Assembly (NCBI GenBank): GCA_036971475.1
Contig: JBAIZL010000004.1
Span: forward strand, 70,727,893 to 70,791,892
DNA length: 64,000 nucleotides
DNA from: Prosapia bicincta
Taxonomy: Eukaryota > Arthropoda > Insecta > Hemiptera > Cercopidae
Direction of reading: 5' to 3'
In this document: positions 45,899 to 57,120 of the stretch, piece by piece
How the letters are laid out: each line of letters starts with the position of its first letter
Numbering within the stretch: the first letter of the stretch is position 1
Notes under the pieces: generated by a model
What the model was told of the DNA's origin: nothing
Databases searched by the model: none
The model's input: only the letters and a program-made list of their open reading frames with translations
Made by a program: the position numbers and the translations under genes

Positions 45899-47253
45899 CC
45901 ATCATTAACTACCAGAATGCCCCTGCACATAAATTAGCAAAACACATGGACAAAATAATCAGACAATCCATAAACTTAAACACATATAAAAAACAGAACA
46001 AATCTCATAAATAAAATAAAAGACATAAACATACCACACAACTCAACATTACTGTCACTCGACACAACAAATATGTACACCAACATACCTATACCCGAAA
46101 CGCTCAACATCCTAGAAACCCAATTAATACAGAACAACATACCTAAAACCCACGTTACCGAAATCATAAACATCCTCCAAATCATCACCGAACAAAACTA
46201 TTTCACCCACAACTCAAATTTCTATTCACAACCAGATGGCCTACCCATGGGAAGTCCTATCAGTAGTGTCTTAAGCAAAATTTTTCTACAACACATAGCA
46301 AACACCAAAATACTCACAAATAATACACATGCACACAAAATTATTTACTGGCACAGATACGTCGATGATATTATAACACTATACAGAGGCAACTCCCGTC
46401 AATGCGAACAACTCCTCACCTACACTAATAAAATACACCCAAAACTCCACTTCACTTCAGAAATTGAAACCAACCGATCCCCAAACTTCCTCGACCTAAC
46501 CATAACAAAAAGCCACACACAAAAACACAACTTCAACATTTACAGGAAACCCATAACGACAGATACACTTATCCACAACACCTCAAACCACCCTATCCAA
46601 CACAAACACGTAGCCTTCAGATCCATGCTCCATAGACTTAAAGAAGTCCCAATGACCACAGAAAACATAAACAAAGAACTAGGCACAATTAAATATTTAG
46701 CATACACAAATGGATACAACACCACAATAATAGACAAACTATGGCACAAAATACAAAAAAAACACTAAAATTAACACTACAGACAGGGAAAACAAATACA
46801 TCACATTACCATTCATAAACAAAACAACAAACAAAATAGCCCGCAAATTTCAAAAAACAGGAATACAAATAAAATAGCATACAAAACTAATAACAAGCTA
46901 CAATACAAAATACAACACAACACCAACAACAAGGCTAAACTACAAGCACCAGGCGTATACAAACTGAACTGCGACGAATGTAACAAGTTCTACATTAGAT
47001 AAAAAGGTCGCGGCTTTAAACAGAGAGTCGAAGAACACAAACAGAACTCCAACTCAACATTTTACAAATGCATAAAAATACAGGACACAAATACACAGAC
47101 ATTTACCAAAACCTAGAAATCCTACATATCAACAAAAAAGGACCACATCTCAACACACTAGAACAATATGAAATTTACAAACACACAAAAACACAAAGTA
47201 CAAACATATTAAACGAACAAACACAATACAAATCACACATACTCTTTGTTTGA
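45898..47253 (+). pseudogene. Penelope-like RT / GIY-YIG protein, frameshifted
   Basis: The RT part begins NAPAHKLAKHMDKIIRQ and, after a frameshift near 46,005, continues in a 231-codon open frame (46,073-46,768). That frame holds DTTNMYTNIP, LPMGSPISSVLSKIFLQHI, the catalytic YVDD (within YWHRYVDDIITLYRG) and PNFLDLTITK, all typical of Penelope-like RT. A stop and frame changes follow. The GIY-YIG domain is then seen as GVYKLNCDECNKFYI (from 46,952), where the expected G-Q of YIGQ is R-stop (46,997-47,002). GRGFKQRVEEHK follows, then NLEILHI and LNTLEQYEIYKHTKTQ near the end. At least four lesions make it non-functional, while the RT core is still readable. Confidence 0.88.
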
Positions 47254-47311
47254 TACTATCGAAAACCTACCTTTAAAACCGTCACCGCTTGACCCAACAT
47301 CTCCAAGCAGA

Positions 47312-47357
47312 AGACACTGATGAAGATCGGCACATAGCGATCGAAAACGTTCTGTCT
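47312..47357 (+). ncRNA. Hammerhead ribozyme-like motif in the Penelope-like tail
   Basis: Stem I is AGACA (47,312-47,316) paired with TGTCT (47,353-47,357). The core CTGATGA is at 47,317-47,323. Stem II is GATCG (47,325-47,329) paired with CGATC (47,338-47,342) around an 8-nt loop, and GAAA is at 47,343-47,346. Stem III is the palindrome AACGTT (47,346-47,351), and C47,352 sits at the cleavage position. One extra A (47,324) separates the core from stem II. Hammerheads with minimal stem III are known in Penelope-like elements and may act as dimers. Three near-symmetric stems around both conserved core strings are unlikely by chance. Activity is unproven because of the extra A and the loopless stem III. 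Confidence 0.65.
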
Positions 47358-47420
47358 CAGTAAGTTTTAACAAATTTACTAAATTCAAAGTTCGGATAGT
47401 CATAAACTATTGTTTAAGTG

Positions 47421-47425
<5 letters not shown>

Positions 47426-47474
<49 letters not shown>
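47426..47474. repeat. (AT)n microsatellite downstream of the Penelope-like element
   Basis: About 24 AT dinucleotides, 68 bp past the hammerhead-like motif. Confidence 0.97.
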
Positions 47475-47476
<2 letters not shown>

Positions 47477-47631
47477 TGTACACATTTTCAATGCTTATTA
47501 AAATACGTTCTTATTCACCCAATCATATTCAAATACATATTTTTAAAACCTATAATGGATCCAGTTAGTTGATGTTAATACAGTTTTGTAAAATATTTAA
47601 TCAATAATAAAGTTATAAAAATTTGAAGGCT

Positions 47632-47698
47632 CTAGGTCGGATTCGAACTGAGTATCTTCATGTTCAAAATCTAGCGCTTTGGCACTGATCAAACTTTT
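47632..47698 (-). other. tRNA-like sequence (tRNA pseudogene or SINE head)
   Basis: The minus strand contains a perfect B-box-like string (GTTCGAATCC) and, about 40 nt upstream, TTGATCAGTGCCAAAGCGCT, which resembles an A box followed by the D arm. The anticodon stem does not pair and no acceptor stem is evident. It is therefore a decayed tRNA or the tRNA-derived head of a SINE, not a working gene. Confidence 0.45.
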
Positions 47699-48085
47699 CC
47701 ATAGCTACAAATTTCCTTTTCAATGATGTATATGAATTTTTCTTTTGCCCCCATCGGGTTGTTGTCGGAACCTTCATTGTACAACCATTGAAATTGTTGC
47801 CATGGTTACCACAATATCATTATTGATGCCCTAGGATTATAAATGAATAAAATAAAGAAACTGGATTAACGGTATCGAACCTTCTTTCACAAACGGACAA
47901 TGCGAAAGGAAAGCGAAAAGAAACTACGATACTATGCAAGCTACGAAAAAAGCGTACAAATAGTAACAAACAAAATAATTGGCCCAATACCATACATACA
48001 AACGAAAATGGAAAATCGCAAGAAAATTCTCTTTCTATTTTATTTTTGTATTGTTATTCTGACATAGGCATATGTATATACATAG

Positions 48086-48205
48086 TTATATTAATTGTAA
48101 TTATAAAATAAAAAGAAACTAAAATAAACATTTTTCTTTGTTGATTTAAATAGGATCGACTTAAAAAAAAATATATTCTACTTGTTTTTATTTATGAATA
48201 AAAAG
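48086..48205 (+). repeat. Dispersed AT-rich repeat family, partial copy
   Basis: Shares GTAATTAT, AAACTAAAATAAACA, TTTGTTGAT and AATAGGAT...GACTTAAA with the copies at 3.1, 13.6 and 28.8 kb, in the same order. Confidence 0.55.
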
Positions 48206-50124
48206 CACAAATAATTATGCTATCAGTGGTGGTACCCGGTGCTTGACGTTTTTACATCTTCACTGGTTTTGGTTTTAATATAATTACAAATTATCCTTCT
48301 TTGGCTGTGTGTCGTGTCATTCTTTCTCTTCCTCTCTCCCTTCCCCCTCTCTCTGTGAGTAGGCGCGCGCGTTCATGCATGCGTGACAAATTTTTTTATT
48401 ATAATAATAACTTTTTGAAACAAGTTTCAAGCTATTTCAATTATGTAACGGCGCTGTTGCAAAGTTAGAATTTGTTTAGAGATATTTAGTTGTGATTTGA
48501 ACGTGTGAAGTAATTAAACATACGCAACGTTATTTCAAGGTTGTTCCTCTGCTGCAAGCACTTATAATATGCAACTTCCACAGCCAGACGTATTCACGGA
48601 GTTTACAGTTTCCATTCTCTGTTGTGGCGAATCTCGAGTTTGGAGAGTTTACAGCGGCGATGTTTATTGAAAGAAGTTTTGTTGAATGAAATGGAATAGA
48701 AGTTGCTGCCGCTGCGAGTGGCCTAGCGGTACCGAGACACGCGATGCTACGCCGGGGTCATTCAACGCGTTTTTTATTCCATTTTATTGCTTTATTTTAT
48801 TCTCTTTATTTACGACAGTCAGATAATCTTTAATAGCAATATTATGCTCTTGTGTATCGCACACAGACCGATAAACCGCGTTGATATATGTAACTAAAGT
48901 GCATTCAATGTTTATAAATAAGATTTTATTATGTTCATTTCCTGTCTTGCTTTTAGTGAGCTTGTCTTAGATTTAGTTGGCATATTTATGCACAAATATA
49001 AAATTAAAAAAACAAAAATCAATAAGTAGGGGATATTCATTGCAAACCTAAGTTTTATTCTTAATGCTAGCGATGTAAAGAAGGAATTGATACTGTTAGG
49101 CAGGGACTGACATTGTTTTGAGTATGCACATACTATAAGCACTATAGTTTATACTCTATACTCTATTTAGGCTCAATAGAGGACTTCTGCCTGTTTCACT
49201 CTAAATAGACATTTTAAAAACACACAAACAAAAGCTATTTTTGCGTTAAAACCAGTCGTGTTTATAAAAATTGAATACATTTTTATTTTTAAAACAGTAA
49301 AATAAAATTTAAAAGTAAAAAATTTTCACACGAACTGAAAAAAAATTAAATTGAATTTATTCTTTTGCTGAGAAACAAAATCTTTTGGAGGGAAATACTT
49401 TGTTTTGTTTTTCGAGGTGGATTTTTGTATAAAACAGAGGAGTGATATCTGAGTCCATACACTAAATTGAAGCTGGTCCGTTATTGCGGATATCGTCAAT
49501 TCCGTTAGTAAAATAATGAAACATCTGAAATGAATTAATAGCTATTGACGAAGTTTATTGCATTATTCGATTATCTACTGTACTACAAAAAAAATGGAGA
49601 CTATTGTAACATTTTAAAATTAAAGGGAAAGATGAAATTACTTTCAATAAGCTCAGTTTCAGAATATTATTACTGAAGGTTGTGCCCAATAACTGTATGT
49701 TGTGTTGAAACCATTTTCTAGACCTCACAACCGAATTTTTAATTTAGTTATTAAAAAAAAATCAGAATAGCTGGAAGTTTTCAATTTGGTTATTCGGTAA
49801 GTAGCTCTAATTTTCATCTCAGTTTTGAAAGTTTTTATGATAACATATCAGTAAATTGCGCCTTAAAAAAATGGAATTGAAATGTTGACAATATTATAAA
49901 GGCCAGCACATATTTTTCGTGTTTGTTTTAATAGACGAACTGAAACCCACACCCCTAAGGCCTCCTCCCCCGTGGGCATTAGAATTAGCGTTATTGTTAA
50001 GCGATTCTTAAAATGACAATTACAATTTCTGTTCTGTAAATATATTGTACTAAATTTAAATTTATTTAAGCTTCAGAGACATTGACATTTGACATTCGTA
50101 TGGAGTTATATAATGAGAATCTAC
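48206..50124. other. No gene recognised; weak tRNA-like patch at about 48,714
   Basis: TGGCCTAGCGGT near 48,719 fits an A box, but the following GGTCATTCAA is a poor B box. I do not call a tRNA. The open frame at 48,912-49,142 (minus, 76 codons) has no recognisable domain. Confidence 0.45.
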
Positions 50125-52484
50125 GTCTCATTCATAAACTCATTCCTCCTTGTAACCCAATGTCATCAGAGGGAAACCCCTATGGAGAGTAGGTTTACTT
50201 GAGACGTGTGATACTAAACACACGCCCCCTTATCCCCTCTACCTTCTCCGTCTCATTCCTCCATGTAACCCAATGTCATCAGAGGAAACCCCGACGGAGA
50301 GTAGGTTTACTTGAGACGTGTGATACTAAACACACGCCCCCTTATCCCCTCTACCTTCTCCGTCTCATTCCTCCATGTAACCCAATGTCATCAGAGGAAA
50401 CCCCGACGGAGAGTAGGTTTACTTGAGACGTGTGATACTAAACACACGCCCCCTTATCCCCTCTACCTTCTCCGTCTCATTCCTCCATGTAACCCAATGT
50501 CATCAGAGGAAACCCCGACGGAGAGTAGGTTTACTTGAGACGTGTGATACTAAACACACGCCCCCTTATCCCCTCTACCTTCTCCGTCTCATTCCTCCAT
50601 GTAACCCAATGTCATCAGAGGAAACCCCGACGGAGAGTAGGTTTACTTGAGACGTGTGATACTAAACACACGCCCCCTTATCCCCTCTACCTTCTCCGTC
50701 TCATTCCTCCATGTAACCCAATGTCATCAGAGGAAACCCCGACGGAGAGTAGGTTTACTTGAGACGTGTGATACTAAACACACGCCCCCTTATCCCCTCT
50801 ACCTTCTCCGTCTCATTCCTCCATGTAACCCAATGTCATCAGAGGAAACCCCGACGGAGAGTAGGTTTACTTGAGACGTGTGATACTAAACACACGCCCC
50901 CTTATCCCCTCTACCTTCTCCGTCTCATTCCTCCATGTAACCCAATGTCATCAGAGGAAACTCCGACGGAGAGTAGGTTTACTTGAGACGTGTGATACTA
51001 AACACACGCCCCCTTATCCCCTCTACCTTCTCCGTCTCATTCCTCCATGTAACCCAATGTCATCAGAGGAAACCCCGACGGAGAGTAGGTTTACTTGAGA
51101 CGTGTGATACTAAACACACGCCCCCTTAGCCCCTCTACCTTCTCCGTCTCATTCCTCCATGTAACCCAATGTCATCAGAGGAAACCCCGACGGAGAGTAG
51201 GTTTACTTGAGACGTGTGATACTAAACACACGCCCCCTTATCCCCTCTACCTTCTCCGTCTCATTCCTCCATGTAACCCAATGTCATCAGAGGAAACCCC
51301 GACGGAGAGTAGGTTTACTTGAGACGTGTGATACTAAACACACGCCCCCTTAGCCCCTCTACCTTCTCCGTCTCATTCCTCCATGTAACCCAATGTCATC
51401 AGAGGAAACCCCGACGGAGAGTAGGTTTACTTGAGACGTGTGATACTAAACACACGCCCCCTTATCCCCTCTACCTTCTCCGTCTCATTCCTCCATATAA
51501 CCCAATGTCATCAGAGGAAACCCCGACGGAGAGTAGGTTTACTTGAGACGTGTGATACTAAACACACGCCCCCTTATCCCCTCTACCTTCTCCGTCTCAT
51601 TCCTCCATGTAACCCAATGTCATCAGAGGGAAATCCCGACGGAGAGTAGGTTTACTTGAGACGTGTGATACTAAACACACGCCCCCTTATCCCCTCTACC
51701 TTCTCCGTCTCATTCCTCCATGTAACCCAATGTCATCAGAGGAAACCCCGACGGAGAGTAGGTTTACTTGAGACGTGTGATACTAAACACACGCCCCCTT
51801 AGCCCCTCTACCTTCTCCGTCTTATTCCTCCATGTAGCCCAATGTCATCAGAGGAAACCCCGACGGAGAGTAGGTTTACTTGAGACGTGTGATACTAAAC
51901 ACACGCCCTCTTAGCCCCTCTACCTTCTCCGTCTCATTCCTCCATGTAACCCAATGTCATCAGAGGAAACCCCGACGGAGAGTAGGTTTACTTGAGACGT
52001 GTGATACTAAACACACGCCCCCTTATCCCCTCTACCTTCTCCGTCTCATTCCTCCATGTAACCCAATGTCATCAGAGGGAAATCCCGACGGAGAGTAGGT
52101 TTACTTGAGACGTGTGATACTAAACACACGCCCCCTTAGCCCCTCTACCTTCTCCGTCTTATTCCTTCATGTAACCCAATGTCATCAGAGGAAACCTCTA
52201 TGGAGAGTAGGTTTACTTGAGACGTGTGATACTAAACACACGCCCCCTTAGCCCCTCTACCTTCTCCGTCTTATTCCTTCATGTAACCCAATGTCATCAG
52301 AGGAAACCTCTATGGAGAGTAGGTTTACTTGAGACGTGTGATACTAAACACACGCCCCCTTAGCCCCTCTACCTTCTCCGTCTTATTCCTCCATGTAACC
52401 CAATGTCATCAGAGGAAACCCAGACGGAGAGTAGGTTTACTTGAGACGTGTGATACTAAACACACGCCCTCTTAGCCCCTCTAC
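50125..52484. repeat. 112-bp tandem satellite, about 21 copies
   Basis: The unit contains ACTTGAGACGTGTGATACTA, CACACGCCCCCTTATCCCCT and CCCAATGTCATCAGAGGAAA. Two internal pairings are conserved: CGTGTG with CACACG around 8 nt, and TCTCCGTC with GACGGAGA about 50 nt apart. Terminal units at both ends carry CCTCTATGGAGAG or CCCCTATGGAGAG instead of CCCCGACGGAGAG. A one-base insertion variant (GGGAAATCCCGAC) occurs at about 51,629 and 52,078, four units apart. The identical 75-codon open frames in each unit overlap the next unit and simply reflect the repeat. Confidence 0.97.
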
Positions 52485-53125
52485 TTGTCCCGTATATTAC
52501 AATCCATTCATATCCTTCGCAGAATTAGTAGTCATGAAGACTCATATATATACAAAATTATGAAATATCCAGTGACTATGGTTGAAACCGAGGTTAAAAA
52601 ACAACTTTTTGATCAAAACAAAACATTTTTATTAAAAAAATCGCGTCTAAAGTATTATTACTGATTACACTGGTCAACATCAATTTTGTCACAATTTAAT
52701 CCAACAACAAAAACCATCTATAATAATATCATTGTAAACACAACTCAAAGAAGGCTTGAACAATCAATTACGTCTTCTTAAGGGAAATAAATTTCCATTT
52801 ATACCATTAGCCCAATGCTACTAGAATCTAGAAACCATATGACAATATGAAACTATTTCTCGAAAAGATTTAATGTAATAGATATGTTTGAAAGATCTGT
52901 GGTGTGTTAAGTCGTCATACTCTGCAGTTGGCTACACCAAATTTTGGTGTGGGAGGGATAGCAGGGCCAAGCAACTACTTACTGTACAAAATACGTTAAA
53001 ACCCTCCGCGTGAATATTCCAGTGTTAATATATTACCTAAATAAAACAAAATTCCTAAATATAATAAGAAGTGACGTAAAAAAGTAGATAATATAATATG
53101 CAATAATATATGTATAAAAGATGCA
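52485..53125. other. No gene recognised
   Basis: AT-rich sequence; ACACCAAATTTTGGTGTG near 52,934 is a small palindrome. Confidence 0.5.
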
Positions 53126-53351
53126 CCATTAAAGATTACAATGAAAATATTGGAAAGAACTCCAATGCCACAAAAATAATTAAAAATAACAAATAAAACA
53201 TGTTACTTAAGATTAAACCCTAAGAGGGTTTAAGTAACTTGTTTTATTTGCTATTTATTAATATTTTTTGGCGGTGTTGGAGTTCTTTCTAATATTTTCA
53301 TTGTAATATATTGTAGCACTGTGCTCTTGATATTGTATACCATTAAAGATG
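53126..53351. mobile_element. Long-hairpin foldback element
   Basis: The arms from ATTACAATGAAAATATT (53,135) inward and AATATTTTCATTGTAAT (ending 53,307) are complementary for about 80 bp with a few mismatches and a 4-nt bulge, meeting at AAACCCT-AAG-AGGGTTT (centre 53,222-53,224). ACCATTAAAGAT occurs just at the left edge (53,126-53,137) and again at 53,339-53,350, a possible 12-bp duplication, although the right copy lies about 30 bp beyond the arm. No coding is present. Confidence 0.7.
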
Positions 53352-54045
53352 ACTAAACAAATTCATTTCATTAATTATCAACTAGAATAATATAACTAAT
53401 ATATTTTTACGTTATAATCAAAATCAATAACTTTGTTGTATTTTATATTTTTTATCGATGATTTTAAACCAATTACAATCAAAATTATTGAAGACTAAAA
53501 AAAATTAACATTGTTATTTTTAATCAGATATGTTTAGCTGCTAAAGAAATTAAAAGATCTGGACATGTTTTTTGGAAATTGTTTAATTTTTCATTTTGTA
53601 GGAACGTGGGAGCACTTCCAAAACTCATATTTCATTTTACTCTTAATTGTTGAATTTTAACTTCAAATTCAACTTGTAATTTCGAATATTGTTGAAGCGC
53701 TGCAACAAAGTACAGTAAATTTTAAAAAAAACATTACGGTCGAAGAAAGTAAAAGATTGTTGCATAACAGTTTCTACAGCATTGTTATACAGTAGTTCCC
53801 AGAAGACGTCCCTCTACCTCCATTATGCATTAAATTGGTACTCGTGAAAACATCCTAAAAGCAATGAATCACAATAGTTGAAAATTTATTTATTCAAAAG
53901 AATAATTTTTTAAAATAATTGATGAAAAAATAAAAGATGATTTTCTAAGCTCGCAAAGTTGGTAATTATTGTGAACTGGTAGTCGCTTAGTCGTTCAAAG
54001 CCGCTTAGAGTGGACCACCCCGTCCACAGTGGTCAGAAGTTTCTC
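53352..54045. other. No gene recognised
   Basis: AT-rich sequence between the foldback element and the Harbinger-type element. Confidence 0.5.
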
Positions 54046-54311
54046 TTATGCTTGTCGCACACTAGATCCATTCAGTTCCGCCAAAATTCGAAAACAATGT
54101 AATCGAATGTAGATCCGCAAACAGCATCCGTTCCGTCAGTCTCAGCCACTCTTCGGTCAGCGAACGATTTTTGCGGAAGCGACTGAATAACTGAGACGTC
54201 GCTCATGCGCAGAGTACAGGTAGTCAGTAGTGTTGTGCAACTGAACTCGGGCGGTCTGGCACATGTTCGCAGTGCTGTGATTATTGGATTGTTGATTTAT
54301 TTATTTTTAAG

Positions 54312-54440
54312 ATGAGTTTTGATGAACGACTTATGTCAGCAGTACAGGCATATCCAATGTTGTACGACCTGTCACACAAGGATTACTGTAATATTACAAT
54401 GAAGGAAGATTCTCTCCCTCACTATCCTGTGCGGCATTAA
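54312..54440 (+). pseudogene. Harbinger MADF/Myb-like protein, N-terminal fragment
   Basis: The ATG at 54,312 opens MSFDERLMSAVQAYPMLYDL followed by SHKDY, the start of a MADF-type DNA-binding domain (x-x-LI-x-AV-x-x-x-P-x-LYD-x-x-x-x-x-Y). In PIF/Harbinger elements this second protein binds the element ends and works with the transposase. The family reading is lost after about residue 33, at the deletion junction, and a stop follows at 54,438-54,440. Confidence 0.7.
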
Positions 54441-54572
54441 TACTGTGCACCAACATTTTCCTTATCTCCTTGATACTTGATCATCCTCTTCTGCAGTTAG
54501 TGCCAATGCTATTACAACAGTTTCTTCGTCACTACTGCTGGACTCATAATCACACAAACGGAAGAGCCGACA
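54408..54572 (-). pseudogene. Harbinger transposase, N-terminal fragment
   Basis: The minus strand reads CRLFRLCDYESSSSDEETVV, then IALALTAEEDD and, after a frameshift, RKMLVHSINAAQDSEGE. The acidic opening followed by an R-K-x-x-VH-x-IN motif is the N-terminus of Harbinger (DDE_Tnp_4) transposases, where R-K-W-W-VHP-IN is usual. The DDE catalytic domain is entirely deleted. Confidence 0.7.
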
Positions 54573-54732
54573 CAAAGAATTTACATGCGAACATTGACAG
54601 TGTCTGTCGTCCACTGGAGGTTGGCGCTCAAACTTAACGATGAACTGAGCGGACCAAACGGACGCAATGTGTGGGAAAACTGCCGGAACGGAACTGACTA
54701 AACTGAACGGATCCAGTGTGCTATAAGCCTTA

Positions 54733-56275
54733 TCTCCTTCCAGTGAACGGCCGGCCTTACTATGTCCCGTCCGTGTATTGGGTGAGAAAAATCATACGCA
54801 GAAGCGAAGCTGTAGAAATGAAAGACATCGCAACTGTGAAACTTGTAGACAATCTAGTTTCATCATATGAATTTACGATCCCATCTGTGCAGTTTATTTG
54901 TGGAAATCTTCCAAATGTATGCGTTGCCTATCTCTGTTAGCTACGCCTCGCATCATGCTTGATAACATCTTCCAACAAACTGTTCGGATTTTTATACAGT
55001 GTTTGTTAGCGAAATGATGATGCAGTAGATGGTGAGATGGACTGTTACATTATTTCGCCTTACAAATTCCCTTACATGAACTCACAATCCTAGTACTGAG
55101 TTTTATTTATTCAGCAGTTTTTTGTTTATCATTAGCTACACAAAAATATAACAAAAAGCTCGGTAATTCTAACCGGCCAATCTTCATTGAGTTATGCACC
55201 AGTACGGAAAAAACAACTGTTTTTACTTTTCTTTATGTCAAGCAGCGGTCACTCCTACCTCTCGAGAACCAGTCCCTTTCTGTTGTCCCTATTCTTCCTT
55301 ATTTTACAAGTTCGCCCTAATTTTGCGCATAACCCACTGCACGCAACAATGGTGTAGCACAATGGCTAGCACAATTACCGTTTGTATGCAAAACCATAGG
55401 CTATAAGTCATACTTTTAACACTGTAACACTAACTCGGCAAATGGAACTGTAGTTCCTGGTTTTTTAAGCAATTTAGAACTGTTACTTGCCTTATTGAAT
55501 CAATTTTCCGGATCCAAGTAACACTATGTCGGCAATAAACAAAGAAAGGGGGTTCTCGTTTAAAAACGTACCTCCTAACAGTCCTTTGGGGACCCTTTTA
55601 TCTTGTCAGACAAGTTGAAAGAAACTAGGTCAGAAACGTCAGGATGTGTTGAGGTTATGGCAACAATTCCATTTAAACAGGTGATAAACATAAAAGAAGA
55701 GGTGATACGTAGGAGTTTATGCAGGGGAATTATTGATCCCATGGCCCTACTGTGTTGTAGCGTAGATAGCCAACGTGAACGTCCCTAAAGATGATGATAA
55801 TGTGAAATGTAAATGTTTATATAGAGAATAGAAGGCGGAGGGGAGTGCGACTAGATAATTAATTTAATTGTCATGGGAAATATCAGAGAACAATTAAACA
55901 ATTGAAATGAATCCTTATCACGTAATAAGCTGTTTTTAATAAACACCTATAAAATTGCGTTAAATTTATTTATCGTGTATTATGTAATATTTGTTTAATA
56001 CAGCGTTTTCTATTAAAAATGTATTACAGTTCGAGCTGATTCTATGGTGTGCGTATATTTTATAGCTTTATTTTATGACTTTATATAGGTCGTAAGTTTA
56101 GGTGTAAACAATGAAACGCATTTTACTATTATTGCAAACCGCCTACTAATGTTGGTATATACGGTGTTTTGTGCGCTTCTACAACATAATGTCAGGTTAA
56201 GATCTAATGAAATACCACTTCAAAAAAAAAATTCTGTCGGTTTAATTGTTCATATAAAGTTTTAAATTTTTTCTA
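54733..56275. other. No gene recognised
   Basis: Open frames at 54,716-54,940, 55,194-55,406 and 55,603-55,788 (61-74 codons) have no recognisable domain; the first starts inside the Harbinger terminus. Confidence 0.5.
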
Positions 56276-57120
56276 GTAATTTCTTTCATTAAATGTTTTC
56301 TAATAAAACAGTTAAAGTTTATCTAAAATACGTCTAGTAAATGGCATTTCTTTCTTTAAATATCTCCTAGTAGAAACACAGTTTATCTAAACGACTTCTA
56401 GTAAATGGTATTTCTTTCTTTAAATATCTCCTAATAGGAAGATTTGTAGTTTATCTAAACAACTTCTAGTAAATGGTATTTCTTTTCTTTAAATATCTCC
56501 TAATAGAAACAGTTACAGTTTATCTAAGCGACTTCTAGTAAATGGTATTTCTTTTCTTTAAATATCTCCTAATAGAAACAGTTACAGTTTATCTAAGCGA
56601 CTTCTAGTAAATGGTATTTCTTTCTTTAAATATCTCCTAATAGAAACAGTTACAGTTTATCTAAACGACTTCTAGTAAATGGTATTTCTTTTTTTTTAAT
56701 ATCTCCTAATAGAAACATTTGTAGTTTATCTAAACGACTTCTAGTAAATGGTATTTCTTTTTTTAAATTTCTCCTAATAGAAACATTAGTAGTTTATCTA
56801 AACGACATCTAGTAAATGGTATTTCTTTTTTTAAATATCTCCTAATAGAAACATTTGTAGTTTATCTAAACGACTTCTAGTAAATGGTATTTCTTTTTTT
56901 AAATATCTCCTAATAGAAACATTTGTAGTTTATCTAAACGACTTATAGTAAATGGTATTTCTTTTTTTAAATATCTCCTAATAGAAACATTTGTAGTTTA
57001 TCTAAACGACATCTAGTAAATGGTATTTCTTTTTTTAAATATCTCCTAATAGAAACATTTGTAGTTTATCTAAACGACTTCTAGTAAATGGTATTTCTTT
57101 TTTTAAATATCTCCTAATAG
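56276..57120. repeat. 68-bp tandem repeat, about 12 copies
   Basis: The unit contains CTTCTAGTAAATGGTATTTC, TTTAAATATCTCCTAATAGA and GTAGTTTATCTAAACGA. Lengths vary by a few bases because of the T run (CTTTCTTT, CTTTTCTTT, CTTTTTTT). The first copy is diverged. Confidence 0.95.

Larger units (their letters stand above)
45898..47425 (+). mobile_element. Penelope-like retroelement, 5'-truncated copy
   Basis: Coding similarity starts directly after an (AT)n tract and the element ends in a hammerhead-like tail, 68 bp before another (AT)n tract (47,426-47,474). The order RT then GIY-YIG endonuclease, then a non-coding tail with a hammerhead motif, fits endonuclease-bearing Penelope-like elements. 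Base composition is distinctive: very A- and C-rich on the coding strand. Confidence 0.88.
54046..54732. mobile_element. PIF/Harbinger deletion derivative (681 bp)
   Basis: The inverted ends share the string GCACACT-GATCC-TTCAGTT: on the left GCACACTAGATCCATTCAGT (54,057 onward), on the right (minus strand) GCACACTGGATCCGTTCAGT. The element 54,049-54,729 is flanked by TTA on both sides (54,046-54,048; 54,730-54,732), the 3-bp target typical of PIF/Harbinger. It keeps the 5' ends of both element genes in convergent orientation, with the middle deleted at about 54,408. G+C is higher than in the flanks. Confidence 0.82.

Noticed and set aside
48714..48775. tRNA gene
   Set aside because: An A-box-like string is present, but the B box and acceptor stem are not convincing.
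50199..52098. Series of identical 72-75-codon frames as a gene family
   Set aside because: They overlap one another and repeat every 112 bp exactly with the satellite unit.
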